Source: Seonamhaeicola sediminis | GTDB lineage: Bacteria > Bacteroidota > Bacteroidia > Flavobacteriales > Flavobacteriaceae | Assembly: GCF_004358095.2 (NCBI RefSeq) | Contig: NZ_SMZJ02000007.1 | Coordinates: 92,169 to 126,836 of the forward strand | Reading direction: 5' to 3' | DNA length: 34,668 nt | In this document: in pieces, positions 23,005 through 31,890 of the stretch | Layout: every line of letters begins with the position of its first letter | How positions within the stretch are numbered: position 1 is the stretch's first letter | The notes under the pieces: model-generated | Told to the model about the DNA's origin: nothing | What the model saw: the letters and a program-made list of their open reading frames with translations, nothing else | Database searches by the model: none | Made by a program: the position numbers and the translations under genes

Positions 23005-23865
23005 ATGATTACACAAGAGCAGTTTGATCAAGAGGTAAGAGCTATAATTACTAATGCAATAAGAGAGGATGTTGGAGATGGCGATCATAGTTCATTAGCC
23101 TGTATCCCAGAGAATGCTAGAGGAAAGGCTAAAATATTAGTAAAGGATAAAGGCGTTATTGGTGGTGTTAACTTTGCAAAGAAAATTTTTGCTTACGTTG
23201 ATAAAAATCTAAGATTAGATGTTCGTATTGAAGATGGTGAAGAAGTTACCTATGGTGATGTGGTTATGTACATTGAAGGACCATCCCAATCCATTTTAAA
23301 AGCAGAGCGCACTGTACTTAATTCCATGCAACGTATGAGTGCCATTGCAACTAAAACAAGGCATTTTGTGAACCTTGTTAAAGGAACTAATACCAAAATT
23401 TTAGATACAAGAAAAACCACTCCAGGTATTAGGGTGCTTGAAAAATGGGCAGTAAAAATTGGTGGAGGTGAAAATCACAGATTTGCTTTATATGATATGA
23501 TTATGCTCAAGGATAACCACATTGACTTTGCTGGAGGCATTACTAAAGCCATTGAAACAAGTAAGTTGTATTTAAGAGAAACTGGTAAGAACTTAAATAT
23601 TATGGTTGAAGCTAGAGATTTAAGTGAGGTTGAAGAAATTTTAAGAAACGATGGTGTCTACAGAATTTTGCTTGATAACTTTGATTACGAAGATACTAGG
23701 AAGGCTGTAAAAATGATTGGTGATAAATGCTTAACAGAATCTTCTGGTAACATCAACGAAGATACCATTAGACATTATGCAGAGTGTGGTGTAAACTTTA
23801 TTTCTTGTGGGGCTTTAACACATTCGGTTCACAATATGGATTTAAGCTTAAAAGCTATAAAATAG
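23005..23865 (+). CDS. nadC: nicotinate-nucleotide pyrophosphorylase (carboxylating)
   Basis: NadC converts quinolinate and PRPP to nicotinate mononucleotide, CO2 and pyrophosphate in de novo NAD synthesis. The 286-residue protein shows REDVGDGDHSS, the strand and loop ERTVLNSMQRMSAIATKTR, ILDTRKTTPGIRVLEKWAV, GGGENHRFALYDMIMLKDNH, and the barrel end SSGNINEDTIRHYA with FISCGALTHS. These are all the quinolinate- and PRPP-binding basic residues. I use the ATG at 23005; a TTG seven codons upstream falls in the -7 box. No nadA or nadB is adjacent. Confidence 0.96.
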   Translation: MITQEQFDQEVRAIITNAIREDVGDGDHSSLACIPENARGKAKILVKDKGVIGGVNFAKKIFAYVDKNLRLDVRIEDGEEVTYGDVVMYIEGPSQSILKAERTVLNSMQRMSAIATKTRHFVNLVKGTNTKILDTRKTTPGIRVLEKWAVKIGGGENHRFALYDMIMLKDNHIDFAGGITKAIETSKLYLRETGKNLNIMVEARDLSEVEEILRNDGVYRILLDNFDYEDTRKAVKMIGDKCLTESSGNINEDTIRHYAECGVNFISCGALTHSVHNMDLSLKAIK

Positions 23866-23878
23866 TTTCTTTTAGCTA

Positions 23879-23910
23879 TTGTTTACTAAGGTCATATTTT
23901 AATAACTTTG
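23879..23910 (+). promoter_or_regulatory. promoter of yihY-priA (TTG-N21-TAACTTTG)
   Basis: TTG (23879-23881), a 21-nt spacer and TAACTTTG (23903-23910) match both halves of the Bacteroidota consensus. Start near 23915 gives a leader of about 22 nt before yihY. Confidence 0.55.
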
Positions 23911-23936
23911 TGTTAACTTCTTAATTCAATTAATTT

Positions 23937-24863
23937 ATGACTAAACCCATTGAAGACAAACTAGATAAAATTCCGGTTTTAAATGTCTTAGTGCGGTTTT
24001 TAAAAAAAATTAAACTTCCAGGTTTAGAGGGCTTATCTCTTTATGATTTATTGGAACTTTATATTATTGGTATTGCAAAAGGGGCATTAACAACTCGTGC
24101 CAGTGCTATTGCTTTTAGTTTCTTTATGGCTCTATTTCCGTTTTTACTTTTTGTGCTTTTCATTATTCCTTATATCCCAGTTGAAGGGTTTAAAACAGAC
24201 TTTTTAGGGTTCTTAGAATCCTTTTTACCACCTAATACCTCGGATTTTTTTATTCATAATATTTTTGACAATATAGATCAATCTCAAAGAGGCGGTTTAC
24301 TGTCGTCTGTTTTTGTATTGTCTATTGCTTTAATGGCAAATGGAGTCAATGCTGTGTTTTCGGGATTTGAAAATTCATATCACGAACAATTGACTAGAAA
24401 TGTATTTAAACAATACATATATGCTTTGGGTATAGCACTAATATTGGCATTTTTATTAATTCTTACCATTGCCTTTTTGGGATATTTCCAGATATATGTA
24501 GTACAAGAATTATTAGCGGTACTGGAGGTAGATTCCCAAAATGTGTTTTGGGCTAGTTTTGTTCAGTATTTCTTTTTCATAGTCATGGTTTATTTGGCAA
24601 CTGCCACTTTGTATTACTTTGGAACCCACGAAGGGAAACATTCAAAATTCTTTTCAATAGGAGCACTTTTTACCACATTGCTTATTATGTTATCTTCTTA
24701 TTTATTTGGTGTATATATTGAAAACTTTGGGCAGTATAATAAGCTATATGGCTCAATAGGTGCTTTGTTGATTTTACTGTTTTATCTGTGGTTGAATGCC
24801 AATATTTTATTGTTGGGATATGAGCTAAATGCCTCTTTGAATAAACTGCGTAAAAGATGCTAG
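23937..24863 (+). CDS. YihY/BrkB-family inner-membrane protein
   Basis: A 308-residue polytopic membrane protein with about six hydrophobic segments. The family signature appears in TTRASAIAFSFFMALFPFLL (residues about 57-76), then GLLSSVFVLSIALMANGVNA and a late LYGSIGALLILLFYLWLNAN. This was once called ribonuclease BN in error; the true function is unknown, with roles suggested in membrane transport or envelope integrity. The C-terminus ends shortly after the last membrane helix with a basic tail. The following priA starts 3 nt after its stop, so the two are co-transcribed from a promoter between nadC and this gene. Confidence 0.92.
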   Translation: MTKPIEDKLDKIPVLNVLVRFLKKIKLPGLEGLSLYDLLELYIIGIAKGALTTRASAIAFSFFMALFPFLLFVLFIIPYIPVEGFKTDFLGFLESFLPPNTSDFFIHNIFDNIDQSQRGGLLSSVFVLSIALMANGVNAVFSGFENSYHEQLTRNVFKQYIYALGIALILAFLLILTIAFLGYFQIYVVQELLAVLEVDSQNVFWASFVQYFFFIVMVYLATATLYYFGTHEGKHSKFFSIGALFTTLLIMLSSYLFGVYIENFGQYNKLYGSIGALLILLFYLWLNANILLLGYELNASLNKLRKRC

Positions 24864-24866
24864 TTT

Positions 24867-27320
24867 ATGCCGTATTTTATTGATGTTATACTTCCAATTC
24901 CGCTTCAAAAGTTATTTACTTATGGCATAACACCATCTGAAGCTAGTTTTTTAAAAACAGGTATGCGGGTGGCTGTTCCTTTTGGAAAATCCAAAATCTA
25001 TACAGGTTTAGTATTTAACATTCACAATAATGCTCCAACGGTATATGAGGCCAAAGAGATTCATCAGATTTTAGATGAAACACCTATTGTCAATAAAATT
25101 CAGCTAGAATTATGGCAGTGGATTTCCAATTATTACATGTGTACTTTAGGTGATGTAATGCGTGCCGCTTTACCAACGGCTTTTATTTTAGAAAGCGAAA
25201 CGGTAGTTACTAAAAATTTCATAAAAGAAATAGATGAGTCTATTTTAAAAGATGATGAGTTTTTAATTTACGAAGCATTACAGCATCAGTCGTCTTTAAA
25301 GATTCATGATATTTCAAATATTCTTGATAAAAAGAATGTGCTTCCGGTAATTAAGAGGCTTATTGAAAAAAAAGCTATTACTGTAGAGGAGGAAGTTTAT
25401 GAAAAGTATAAGCCAAAGTTGGTTCGTTATGTGAAATTACACTCAAATTTTTCTAAAGATGAGGTTTTACAGGATTTGTTAGAAAATCTGAATAGAGCAC
25501 CCAAACAACGTGAGGTAATAATGACCTTGTTTTCGCTTTCGGCTACAACACGAAAACCGATTAAGTTTTCAGATTTAAGTAATGAAAGTGGGGCATCCTC
25601 ACAAACTATTAAGGCTTTAATAGATAAAGGTGTTTTAGTGGAATATTATATTCAAACAGATCGGGTTCAATATGATGGACAAGATAATGAAGCATCTAAA
25701 AGCTTAAATAATTATCAAGAAACTGCATTAAAACAGATAAAGGAATGTTTCAATGAACATAATGTAACCTTACTTCACGGTGTAACATCATCTGGGAAAA
25801 CTGAAATTTATGTTAAACTAATAGAAGCTATTTTAATAGCTGGAAAACAGGTCTTGTATTTGTTGCCAGAAATAGCTTTAACAACCCAATTAGTTACTAG
25901 ATTACAAAATTATTTTGGTGAGCAGGTAGCAATTTTTCATTCTAAATATTCTGCTCAAGAACGGGTTGAAGTTTGGAATAACGTTTTAAACAATTCAACA
26001 AAGGCAAAAATTGTTCTAGGAGCACGATCATCTATTTTTTTACCTTTTAATAATTTAGGACTCATAATTGTGGATGAAGAACACGAGCAATCTTTCAAGC
26101 AGTTTGATCCAGCACCTCGCTATCATGCAAGAGATACAGCAGTGGTTTTAGCTGCTATTCATAAGGCAAAAACCTTGTTAGGATCTGCTACCCCTAGTTT
26201 AGAAAGTTATTTTAATGCGAAACAAGGTAAGTATGGTTTTGTTGAGTTAATGCATAGATACAATAACGTTTTAATGCCCGATATCGAACTTGTGGATATA
26301 AAAGACAAGCATAAACGTAAACGTATGTCAGGACATTTTAGCGATAGACTTATTAAAGAAATGACCGAGGTGCTGAATGAAAAGCAGCAAGTTATTCTAT
26401 TTCAAAATAGGCGTGGCTTTTCTCCAATTGTAGAGTGTAATTCTTGTGGGCATTCGCCACAGTGCCCTAATTGCGATGTAAGTTTAACGTATCATCGTTA
26501 TAGAAATCAATTACGTTGTCATTATTGTGGCTATAATATGGCCATGCTTCAAGATTGTTTGGCTTGTGGAAGTCCAGATTTAGATAGCAAAGGTTTTGGA
26601 ACAGAGCAGATAGAAGAGGAGGTTAAATTATTATTTCCTAATGCCAAAGTTGCAAGAATGGATTTAGATACCACCAGAGGTAAATATGGTTATGAAAAAA
26701 TAATAACTGCCTTAGAGCAACAGGAAATTGATATTCTGGTAGGCACGCAAATGCTCACAAAAGGGTTAGATTTTAGAAACGTAAAGTTGGTGGGAATCAT
26801 GAATGCAGATAATATGCTAAATTTCCCAGATTTTAGAGCACATGAGCGCAGTTTTCAGTTAATGGTTCAGGTATCGGGTAGAGCAGGGCGCACAGAAGAG
26901 CGCGGTAAAGTTTTGATTCAAACTTATAATCCGTATCACAATATTTTGCAGCAAGTATCAACTAATAATTATATTGATATGTATAATGAGCAAATGAATG
27001 ATAGATATAATTATAAGTATCCACCGGTTTACAAGCAGATTAAAATCTCGCTAAAGCACAAAGATTACAATAAAGTAGAATCTGCTGCCATATGGTTTGC
27101 AAAGTCTTTGAGACAATTTTTTGGTGATACTGTTTTGGGGCCAGAATCACCCCCAATAGGAAGAATAAGGAATCAGTTTCACAAAAATATTTTGGTTAAA
27201 ATACCTAAGAAACAATCCCTGTCAAAAACAAAAGAAGCTATCATCAAAATAAATAATAGCTTCTTAAGTATAAAAGATTTTCGGTCGGTTAAAGTAATTT
27301 TAAATGTCGATAACTTTTAG
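24867..27320 (+). CDS. priA: primosomal protein N' (PriA replication-restart helicase)
   Basis: PriA recognises stalled or repaired forks and reloads the replisome. The 817-residue protein has the N-terminal 3'-DNA-binding domain (VILPIPLQKLFTYGI, GMRVAVPFGKSKIYTG) and helicase motif I (LLHGVTSSGKTEIY). The DEAH-like box is IIVDEEHEQSFK and motif III is LLGSATPS. The zinc-binding insertion carries CNSCGHSPQCPNCD, CHYCGY and CLACGSP, giving eight Cys for two zinc ions. Motifs V and VI are GTQMLTKGLDF and QVSGRAGR. Length is slightly above the E. coli enzyme and normal for Bacteroidota. The stop is followed by 133 bp without a clear terminator before the convergent LytTR gene. Confidence 0.97.
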   Translation: MPYFIDVILPIPLQKLFTYGITPSEASFLKTGMRVAVPFGKSKIYTGLVFNIHNNAPTVYEAKEIHQILDETPIVNKIQLELWQWISNYYMCTLGDVMRAALPTAFILESETVVTKNFIKEIDESILKDDEFLIYEALQHQSSLKIHDISNILDKKNVLPVIKRLIEKKAITVEEEVYEKYKPKLVRYVKLHSNFSKDEVLQDLLENLNRAPKQREVIMTLFSLSATTRKPIKFSDLSNESGASSQTIKALIDKGVLVEYYIQTDRVQYDGQDNEASKSLNNYQETALKQIKECFNEHNVTLLHGVTSSGKTEIYVKLIEAILIAGKQVLYLLPEIALTTQLVTRLQNYFGEQVAIFHSKYSAQERVEVWNNVLNNSTKAKIVLGARSSIFLPFNNLGLIIVDEEHEQSFKQFDPAPRYHARDTAVVLAAIHKAKTLLGSATPSLESYFNAKQGKYGFVELMHRYNNVLMPDIELVDIKDKHKRKRMSGHFSDRLIKEMTEVLNEKQQVILFQNRRGFSPIVECNSCGHSPQCPNCDVSLTYHRYRNQLRCHYCGYNMAMLQDCLACGSPDLDSKGFGTEQIEEEVKLLFPNAKVARMDLDTTRGKYGYEKIITALEQQEIDILVGTQMLTKGLDFRNVKLVGIMNADNMLNFPDFRAHERSFQLMVQVSGRAGRTEERGKVLIQTYNPYHNILQQVSTNNYIDMYNEQMNDRYNYKYPPVYKQIKISLKHKDYNKVESAAIWFAKSLRQFFGDTVLGPESPPIGRIRNQFHKNILVKIPKKQSLSKTKEAIIKINNSFLSIKDFRSVKVILNVDNF

Positions 27321-27453
27321 TGAAATAGAAATTTATTTTCAAATTTCGCGATTGCATTATACCAATATAAATTGAAATCTCACTTTAGTTTCATTTTAAA
27401 CCTAGTTACTTTTTGAAAAACTGAAACAAGTTAAGTTTTATCAAAACAAGATT

Positions 27454-28149
27454 CTAAATATTATTTAAAGCGTCAACCAGTTGCGTCTTTTTGTTTCTAC
27501 TTAAAGGAATCTCATAAGCACCCACTTCAACATTTTTACTGTTAAACCTATCAATCTTATCAAGATTTACAATATATGATTTGTGGATTCTTAAAAACTT
27601 ACCTTCAGGTAATTCGGCTTCAAAAGCTTTCATTGTAGATAATACAACTAAGCTTGTTTCTTCTGTAACTAGTTTCACATAATCACCCAAAGCTTCAATC
27701 CATTTAATGTCTTTAATGTAAACCTTACGTTTTTTAAGGTTGCTCTTTACAAAGATATGTTCTCCTTCTTCTTCGTTAAAGTCTTGAGTTAATTTATGTT
27801 GCTCAAGGGCTTTTTCTACAGAAACGTTAAAGCGTTCTCTTGTAATTGGTTTGTGTAAATAATCGGTAGCATCATAATTAAATGCTTTAAAAGCATATTC
27901 GGTTTTACCGGTTACAAAAATAATTTGAGGTTTCTTGTTTAATACGTCCAGAAGTTCAAATCCGTTTAGTACTGGCATTTCAATGTCTAAAAAGATAAGG
28001 TCTACTTGGTGCGTATTTAAACCATTTTTCGTCTCTAAAGCACTACTGTACTCTGCTATTAAATTAAGTGATGGGTGATTTTCAACTAATTTAACAATAG
28101 AGAGCCTTTGTATCGCTGAGTCGTCTACTACTACACAGTTTAAAGTCAT
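27454..28149 (-). CDS. LytTR-family response regulator
   Basis: A 231-residue two-domain regulator. The receiver domain (about 1-120) has the acidic pair Asp9-Asp10, phosphoacceptor Asp55 in LIFLDIEMP, Thr80 in IIFVTGKTEYA and Lys100 in YLHKPIT. The LytTR DNA-binding domain (about 130-231) shows IKDIKWIEALGDYVKLVTEE, FLRIHKSYIVNLDKID and the C-terminal EIPLSRNKKTQLV. No sensor kinase is adjacent, so the partner is encoded elsewhere. It is divergent from the rpsF operon; a direct repeat in the 197-bp gap is a possible binding site. Confidence 0.95.
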   Translation of the reverse strand: MTLNCVVVDDSAIQRLSIVKLVENHPSLNLIAEYSSALETKNGLNTHQVDLIFLDIEMPVLNGFELLDVLNKKPQIIFVTGKTEYAFKAFNYDATDYLHKPITRERFNVSVEKALEQHKLTQDFNEEEGEHIFVKSNLKKRKVYIKDIKWIEALGDYVKLVTEETSLVVLSTMKAFEAELPEGKFLRIHKSYIVNLDKIDRFNSKNVEVGAYEIPLSRNKKTQLVDALNNI

Positions 28150-28162
28150 AACATTATATTAT

Positions 28163-28203
28163 TTCGGTTAAGATATCGACAATAGTACGAAAAATTCGGT
28201 TAA
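28163..28203. repeat. direct repeat ttcggttaa x2 upstream of the LytTR gene
   Basis: ttcggttaa occurs at 28163-28171 and 28195-28203, 32 bp centre to centre, about three helical turns. Each copy is close to the published LytTR half-site pattern built around GTT. It lies 14-54 bp upstream of the regulator's ATG, so it could be an autoregulatory site. The repeat is seen; the function is inferred. Confidence 0.35.
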
Positions 28204-28284
28204 AAACCAAAAATCATCGATAAAATGCGTTATTTAACATAATTTTAACATTTTAAAAACGCATAGTAATTATTAGGGTTATGC

Positions 28285-28315
28285 TTGCAATATATGAAAT
28301 ATTTAACTAATTTTG
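28285..28315 (+). promoter_or_regulatory. promoter of rpsF-rpsR-rplI (TTG-N20-TAATTTTG)
   Basis: TTG (28285-28287), 20 nt and TAATTTTG (28308-28315) are a full consensus match. Initiation near 28320 gives a leader of about 27 nt before rpsF, too short for a leader attenuator. Confidence 0.75.
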
Positions 28316-28346
28316 CACCCAATTTTTAACAATTAAATAGATTTTT

Positions 28347-28685
28347 ATGAATCATTATGAGACTGTTTTCATCTTAAATCCCGTTTTATCTGATGATCAG
28401 ATAAAGGAAACAGTAAAGAAATACGAAGATTTTCTTGTTTCTAACGGCGCTAAGATGATAGCTAAAGAAGACTGGGGGCTAAAAAAGTTGGCTTACCCAA
28501 TTCAAAACAAGAAAAGTGGTTTTTATCACTTATTTGAGTACACTGTTGCTGGTGAGGTAATTGGTGATCTAGAATTAGAGTTTAGACGTGATGAGCGTTT
28601 TATGCGCTATTTAACAGTTAAGTTAGATAAACATGCTGTAGCATGGGCAGAAAGACGAAGAGAAAAACTTAAACAAAAAGCTTAA
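28347..28685 (+). CDS. rpsF: 30S ribosomal protein bS6
   Basis: A 112-residue ribosomal protein of the platform of the small subunit that binds 16S rRNA as a pair with bS18. The N-terminal strand [17 protein letters not shown], the central [21 protein letters not shown] and [16 protein letters not shown] are diagnostic. It is the first gene of the operon, with a consensus promoter just upstream and rpsR starting 2 nt after the stop. Unlike in E. coli, no priB or ssb gene lies between rpsF and rpsR. Confidence 0.98.
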   Translation: MNHYETVFILNPVLSDDQIKETVKKYEDFLVSNGAKMIAKEDWGLKKLAYPIQNKKSGFYHLFEYTVAGEVIGDLELEFRRDERFMRYLTVKLDKHAVAWAERRREKLKQKA

Positions 28686-28687
28686 TT

Positions 28688-28984
28688 ATGGCATCAATAG
28701 ATCAACAAGCAAAAGGAAAGAAAGACGGAGAAATTAGATATTTAACTCCGCTTAATATTGAAACTAATAAGCAAAAGAAATATTGTCGTTTCAAAAAATC
28801 TGGAATTAAGTATATAGATTACAAAGACCCAGATTTCTTATTAAAGTTTGTAAATGAGCAAGGTAAAATTTTACCGAGACGTTTAACAGGAACTTCATTA
28901 AAGTACCAAAGAAAAGTGTCTGTAGCAGTAAAAAGAGCACGTCACTTAGCTTTAATGCCATACGTAGCAGATTTATTAAAGTAA
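28688..28984 (+). CDS. rpsR: 30S ribosomal protein bS18
   Basis: A 98-residue basic protein that pairs with bS6 on the 30S platform. The conserved core is [25 protein letters not shown] (given in part: residues about 31-54), followed by [19 protein letters not shown] and the C-terminal [14 protein letters not shown]. The first 25 or so residues ([20 protein letters not shown]) are a lineage-specific extension. A single Cys (YCRF) remains, not a zinc-binding set. It is translated right after rpsF. Confidence 0.98.
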   Translation: MASIDQQAKGKKDGEIRYLTPLNIETNKQKKYCRFKKSGIKYIDYKDPDFLLKFVNEQGKILPRRLTGTSLKYQRKVSVAVKRARHLALMPYVADLLK

Positions 28985-28997
28985 AATACCGATAACA

Positions 28998-29450
28998 ATG
29001 GAACTTATATTAAAACAAGACGTTGAGAATTTAGGATTTAAAGACGATGTTGTAACAGTTAAGAATGGTTACGGTAGAAACTTTTTAATTCCTACAGGAA
29101 AAGCTATTTTGGCTACTGTTTCTGCAAAGAAAGTATTAGCAGAAAACTTAAAACAAAGGGCTTATAAAGAGAAGAAAATAGTTGATGATGCTAATGCAGT
29201 TGCAGAAGTATTAAAAGGACTAGAAATTAAAATAGCTTCTAAAGTTGGTACTGGAGATAAATTATTCGGTTCTGTGAATAATATTGACGTAGCAGCCGCT
29301 TTAGAAAAAGAAGGACAAGAAATAGATAAAAAATTCATCAATGTAATTGGTGGAAACGTGAAACGTTTGGGTAAATACAATGCCATTATACGTTTACACA
29401 GAGAAGTATCTGTTGAGTTACCATTTGAAGTTATAGCACAAGCTAAATAA
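28998..29450 (+). CDS. rplI: 50S ribosomal protein bL9
   Basis: A 150-residue large-subunit protein that binds 23S rRNA near the L1 stalk through its N-domain and extends outward. The N-domain carries MELILKQDVENLGFKDDVVT and VKNGYGRNFLIPTGKAI. A long connecting helix covers about residues 40-75, and the C-domain has KVGTGDKLFGSVNNIDVAAAL and the terminal LHREVSVELPFEVI. Length is standard. It is 13 nt downstream of rpsR and followed by a strong terminator. Confidence 0.98.
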   Translation: MELILKQDVENLGFKDDVVTVKNGYGRNFLIPTGKAILATVSAKKVLAENLKQRAYKEKKIVDDANAVAEVLKGLEIKIASKVGTGDKLFGSVNNIDVAAALEKEGQEIDKKFINVIGGNVKRLGKYNAIIRLHREVSVELPFEVIAQAK

Positions 29451-29470
29451 TTTCAGATTTAGAATATTTA

Positions 29471-29503
29471 AAAACCGTTTAGAGACTTCTAAACGGTTTT
29501 TTT
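29471..29503 (+). terminator. intrinsic terminator of the rpsF operon
   Basis: A 13-bp perfect stem, aaaaccgtttaga (29471-29483) with tctaaacggtttt (29488-29500), has a 4-nt loop and continues into T-rich DNA, 20 nt after the rplI stop. Confidence 0.9.
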
Positions 29504-29522
29504 ATTATAATTTTTTAATAAA

Positions 29523-29990
29523 ATGAAGTATAGTAGACTTACTAAAGAACAGTTTGAAGAATTACACCAAGAGTTTATTAACTTTTTGGCAACCCAATCT
29601 ATTACGGCAGAAGAGTGGAAAAATTTAAAAGAAAATAAACCCGAATTAGCCGAAACCGAACTGGATGTTTTTAGCGATTTAATTTGGGAAGGTGTTTTAA
29701 ATACTGCAGAGTATTTAGAACATATATCTGCCAAACACATGTATTTGTTTAAGTTGGGTGAAGATAACATGCAAGCTATTGTGGTTAATGTGAAACATGA
29801 TATAGATATCACTACAACAGAGGGTTACAATTGGCTACGAGACAATTTAATGGATGAAAATGTTGAATTTTTGCAGGCTAATAAAGCATATTCTGAAGAT
29901 AAAAACTTAGATAAGTTTAAAATGATTGAGCAAGGCGCTGTTATTACCAAAGGAGATTTATTTAGGTATTTTGACAAACTTATCAATTAG
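29523..29990 (+). CDS. DUF6495-like conserved flavobacterial protein
   Basis: A 155-residue soluble acidic protein without signal peptide or membrane segment. The N-terminal part is helical (YSRLTKEQFEELHQEFINFL, then AEEWKNLKENKPELAETELD); a predicted alpha/beta part follows (SAKHMYLFKLGEDNMQAIVV). It ends with MIEQGAVITKGDLFRYFDKLI. This resembles the Bacteroidota family I know as DUF6495, with no assigned function. It starts 20 nt after the rplI terminator, so either read-through or an unrecognised promoter expresses it. Confidence 0.75.
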   Translation: MKYSRLTKEQFEELHQEFINFLATQSITAEEWKNLKENKPELAETELDVFSDLIWEGVLNTAEYLEHISAKHMYLFKLGEDNMQAIVVNVKHDIDITTTEGYNWLRDNLMDENVEFLQANKAYSEDKNLDKFKMIEQGAVITKGDLFRYFDKLIN

Positions 29991-30046
29991 TTAGTATTAC
30001 TTTAGAGGCATTAAAGTAAACTTAATAAAAAAGTTTCGCTTATGTT

Positions 30047-30092
30047 GTGAGATTGCTACGCTATTTTCTCTTCAAAAAGCTCGCAATGACAC
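30047..30092. repeat. copy of a widespread dispersed intergenic repeat (GTCATTGCGAG...GCAATCTC type)
   Basis: On the minus strand this reads GTGTCATTGCGAGC, a variable middle, then GTAGCAATCTCAC. Ends of this kind recur in intergenic DNA of many unrelated bacterial genomes. attgc (30052-30056) and gcaat (30083-30087) can pair. It lies in the 217-bp gap before hisS and interrupts no gene. Confidence 0.55.
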
Positions 30093-30111
30093 TTTCATTC
30101 TTTATTTTTGT

Positions 30112-30137
30112 CGTTTCCTGCATAAGCAGGAATCCAC
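30112..30137. repeat. second dispersed-repeat-like hairpin (TTCCTGC...GCAGGAATCC)
   Basis: ttcctgc (30115-30121) and gcaggaa (30126-30132) form a 7-bp hairpin with a 4-nt loop, followed by tccac. The motif resembles the common ATTCCTGC-NNNN-GCAGGAATCC intergenic repeat. It lies just 20 nt after the first repeat and has no T-tract, so it is not a terminator. Confidence 0.5.
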
Positions 30138-30206
30138 TATAAATGTTTTAATAACTAAAAAAATGCCTGCTGAAGTTTATATTTAGCAGTGTCGACTTTG
30201 TTTAAC

Positions 30207-31826
30207 ATGGCTCAAAAACCAAGCATACCTAAAGGAACACGAGATTTTAACCCAGAACAGGTAGCAAAAAGACATTACATTTTCAATACCATTCGTGATG
30301 CTTTTGAAACGTTTGGATTTCAGCCCATTGAAACCCCAAGTTTTGAAAACTCGGAGACCTTAATGGGAAAATATGGTGATGAAGGCGACCGTTTGATTTT
30401 TAAAATATTGAATTCTGGGGATTTTATGAATGTTTTAAATAGGGATAGGTCTAAAAACTTTTTAGCTGCTAATGAATTTCTCAAGTTTTTTAATCAATTT
30501 ATAAAAGATACGAATAAAGATTATGAAGATAATTTAAACTATTGTTTAGAAAGATATTATTATCCAAAAGCAAACAAGAATCATGAGAGATTAAAGAGGT
30601 TGATGCTCAGAGAAAAGAATAATTTTATAGAGATTGTTAGCGATGATAATTACTCTAATGAAGATTTAATTAGAATTTTCATAATGTCATTTCACCTTGA
30701 ATTTTCTTTTGATTCTAAAGAGTTATCTAATAGAATCTCAGAAAAAGCCCTCCGCTATGATCTTACAGTACCGTTTGCGCGTTATGTGGTACAACACCAG
30801 AACGAGATTGAATTTCCGTTTAAACGTTATCAAATACAACCCGTTTGGAGAGCAGATAGACCTCAAAAAGGACGTTTTAGAGAGTTTTATCAATGTGATG
30901 CCGATGTGGTTGGTAGTGACTCACTTTGGCAAGAAGTGGAGTTTTTACAATTATATGATACTGTTTTTTCAAGCCTAAAATTAGAAGGCGTTACTATTAA
31001 AATTAATAACCGAAAAATTTTATCTGGAATTGCCGAAGTGATTGGCGCTTCAGATAAGTTAATAGATTTTACGGTGTCGCTTGATAAACTCGATAAAATA
31101 GGAGAGGAGAAGGTAAAAGAAGAAATGCTGTCAAAAGGAATTTCAGAAACAGGAATCTCTAAATTACAACCGTTGTTCTCATTATCGGGTTCGTTTGAGT
31201 CTCAAATAGAAAGTTTAAAAACCATTTTATCAACTTCCGAAGATGGTTTAAAAGGCATAGAAGAACTGGCTTTTATCAATTCAGCTATTTCAGAATTAGG
31301 ATTATCAAGCACAACCTTGCAGTTAGATGTTACGTTAGCGCGAGGTTTAAACTATTATACTGGTGCTATTTTTGAAGTAGCAGCACCTAAAGACGTAAAA
31401 ATAGGATCCATTGGGGGCGGTGGGCGTTACGACGATTTAACCGGAATCTTCGGCATGCCCAACATGAGTGGTGTTGGTATTAGCTTTGGGTTAGACCGTA
31501 TCTATTTGGTTTTAGAAGAACTGAATTTATTCCCTAAAACAGTTAATAAAAATGTTGAGGTGCTCTTTATTAACTTTGGGAATAAGGAAGCTTTATTTTC
31601 TTTAAAAGCTATCAAAACGTTACGAGAAGCAGGAGTTAATGCAGAAATATACCCCGATGCAGCTAAAATGAAAAAGCAAATGTCACATGCCAATAGACGT
31701 AGTATTCCTTTTGTGGTTTTAGTTGGCGAAGATGAAATGGATTCAAATACTTATACTTTAAAAGAGATGATTTCTGGCGAGCAGTATAAAGTTTCTTTGG
31801 AAGACTTAATTTCAAAAGTAAAATAA
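30207..31826 (+). CDS. hisS: histidyl-tRNA synthetase with a long internal insertion
   Basis: Class II synthetase that charges tRNA-His. All core elements are present: IPKGTRDF (8-15), motif 1 region [32 protein letters not shown], motif 2 ([15 protein letters not shown], from about 222), the histidine-binding [25 protein letters not shown] and motif 3 ([11 protein letters not shown]). The C-terminal anticodon-binding domain contains VEVLFINFG and [20 protein letters not shown]. The 540-residue length is well above the usual 455-470. The excess lies between GDF (71-73) and ISEK (177-180), which is a short, variable linker in relatives. The start is the ATG at 30207, beginning [10 protein letters not shown]; a GTG six codons upstream adds nothing conserved. 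Confidence 0.95.
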   Translation: MAQKPSIPKGTRDFNPEQVAKRHYIFNTIRDAFETFGFQPIETPSFENSETLMGKYGDEGDRLIFKILNSGDFMNVLNRDRSKNFLAANEFLKFFNQFIKDTNKDYEDNLNYCLERYYYPKANKNHERLKRLMLREKNNFIEIVSDDNYSNEDLIRIFIMSFHLEFSFDSKELSNRISEKALRYDLTVPFARYVVQHQNEIEFPFKRYQIQPVWRADRPQKGRFREFYQCDADVVGSDSLWQEVEFLQLYDTVFSSLKLEGVTIKINNRKILSGIAEVIGASDKLIDFTVSLDKLDKIGEEKVKEEMLSKGISETGISKLQPLFSLSGSFESQIESLKTILSTSEDGLKGIEELAFINSAISELGLSSTTLQLDVTLARGLNYYTGAIFEVAAPKDVKIGSIGGGGRYDDLTGIFGMPNMSGVGISFGLDRIYLVLEELNLFPKTVNKNVEVLFINFGNKEALFSLKAIKTLREAGVNAEIYPDAAKMKKQMSHANRRSIPFVVLVGEDEMDSNTYTLKEMISGEQYKVSLEDLISKVK

Positions 31827-31829
31827 AAA

Positions 31830-31850
31830 GAGCCCTGAATTTCAGGGCTC
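31830..31850. terminator. hairpin after hisS
   Basis: gagccctga (31830-31838) pairs with tcagggctc (31842-31850) across 3 nt, directly after the hisS stop. There is no T-tract on the plus side, but the minus strand continues with TTTTTATTTT. It is a better terminator for leftward transcription and a 3' stabilising hairpin for hisS. Confidence 0.6.
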
Positions 31851-31890
31851 ATAAGTAATAGTAAAGATTTTTGGTAGATTTGGGGTTCTA

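Noticed and set aside
28225-28264. atgcgtt/aacgcat inverted repeat before rpsF as an S6-S18 autoregulatory RNA
   Set aside because: It lies upstream of the predicted transcription start, so it would not be in the mRNA.
30189-30206. GTG start for hisS six codons upstream
   Set aside because: The conserved protein begins at [10 protein letters not shown], and the added residues match nothing in the family.
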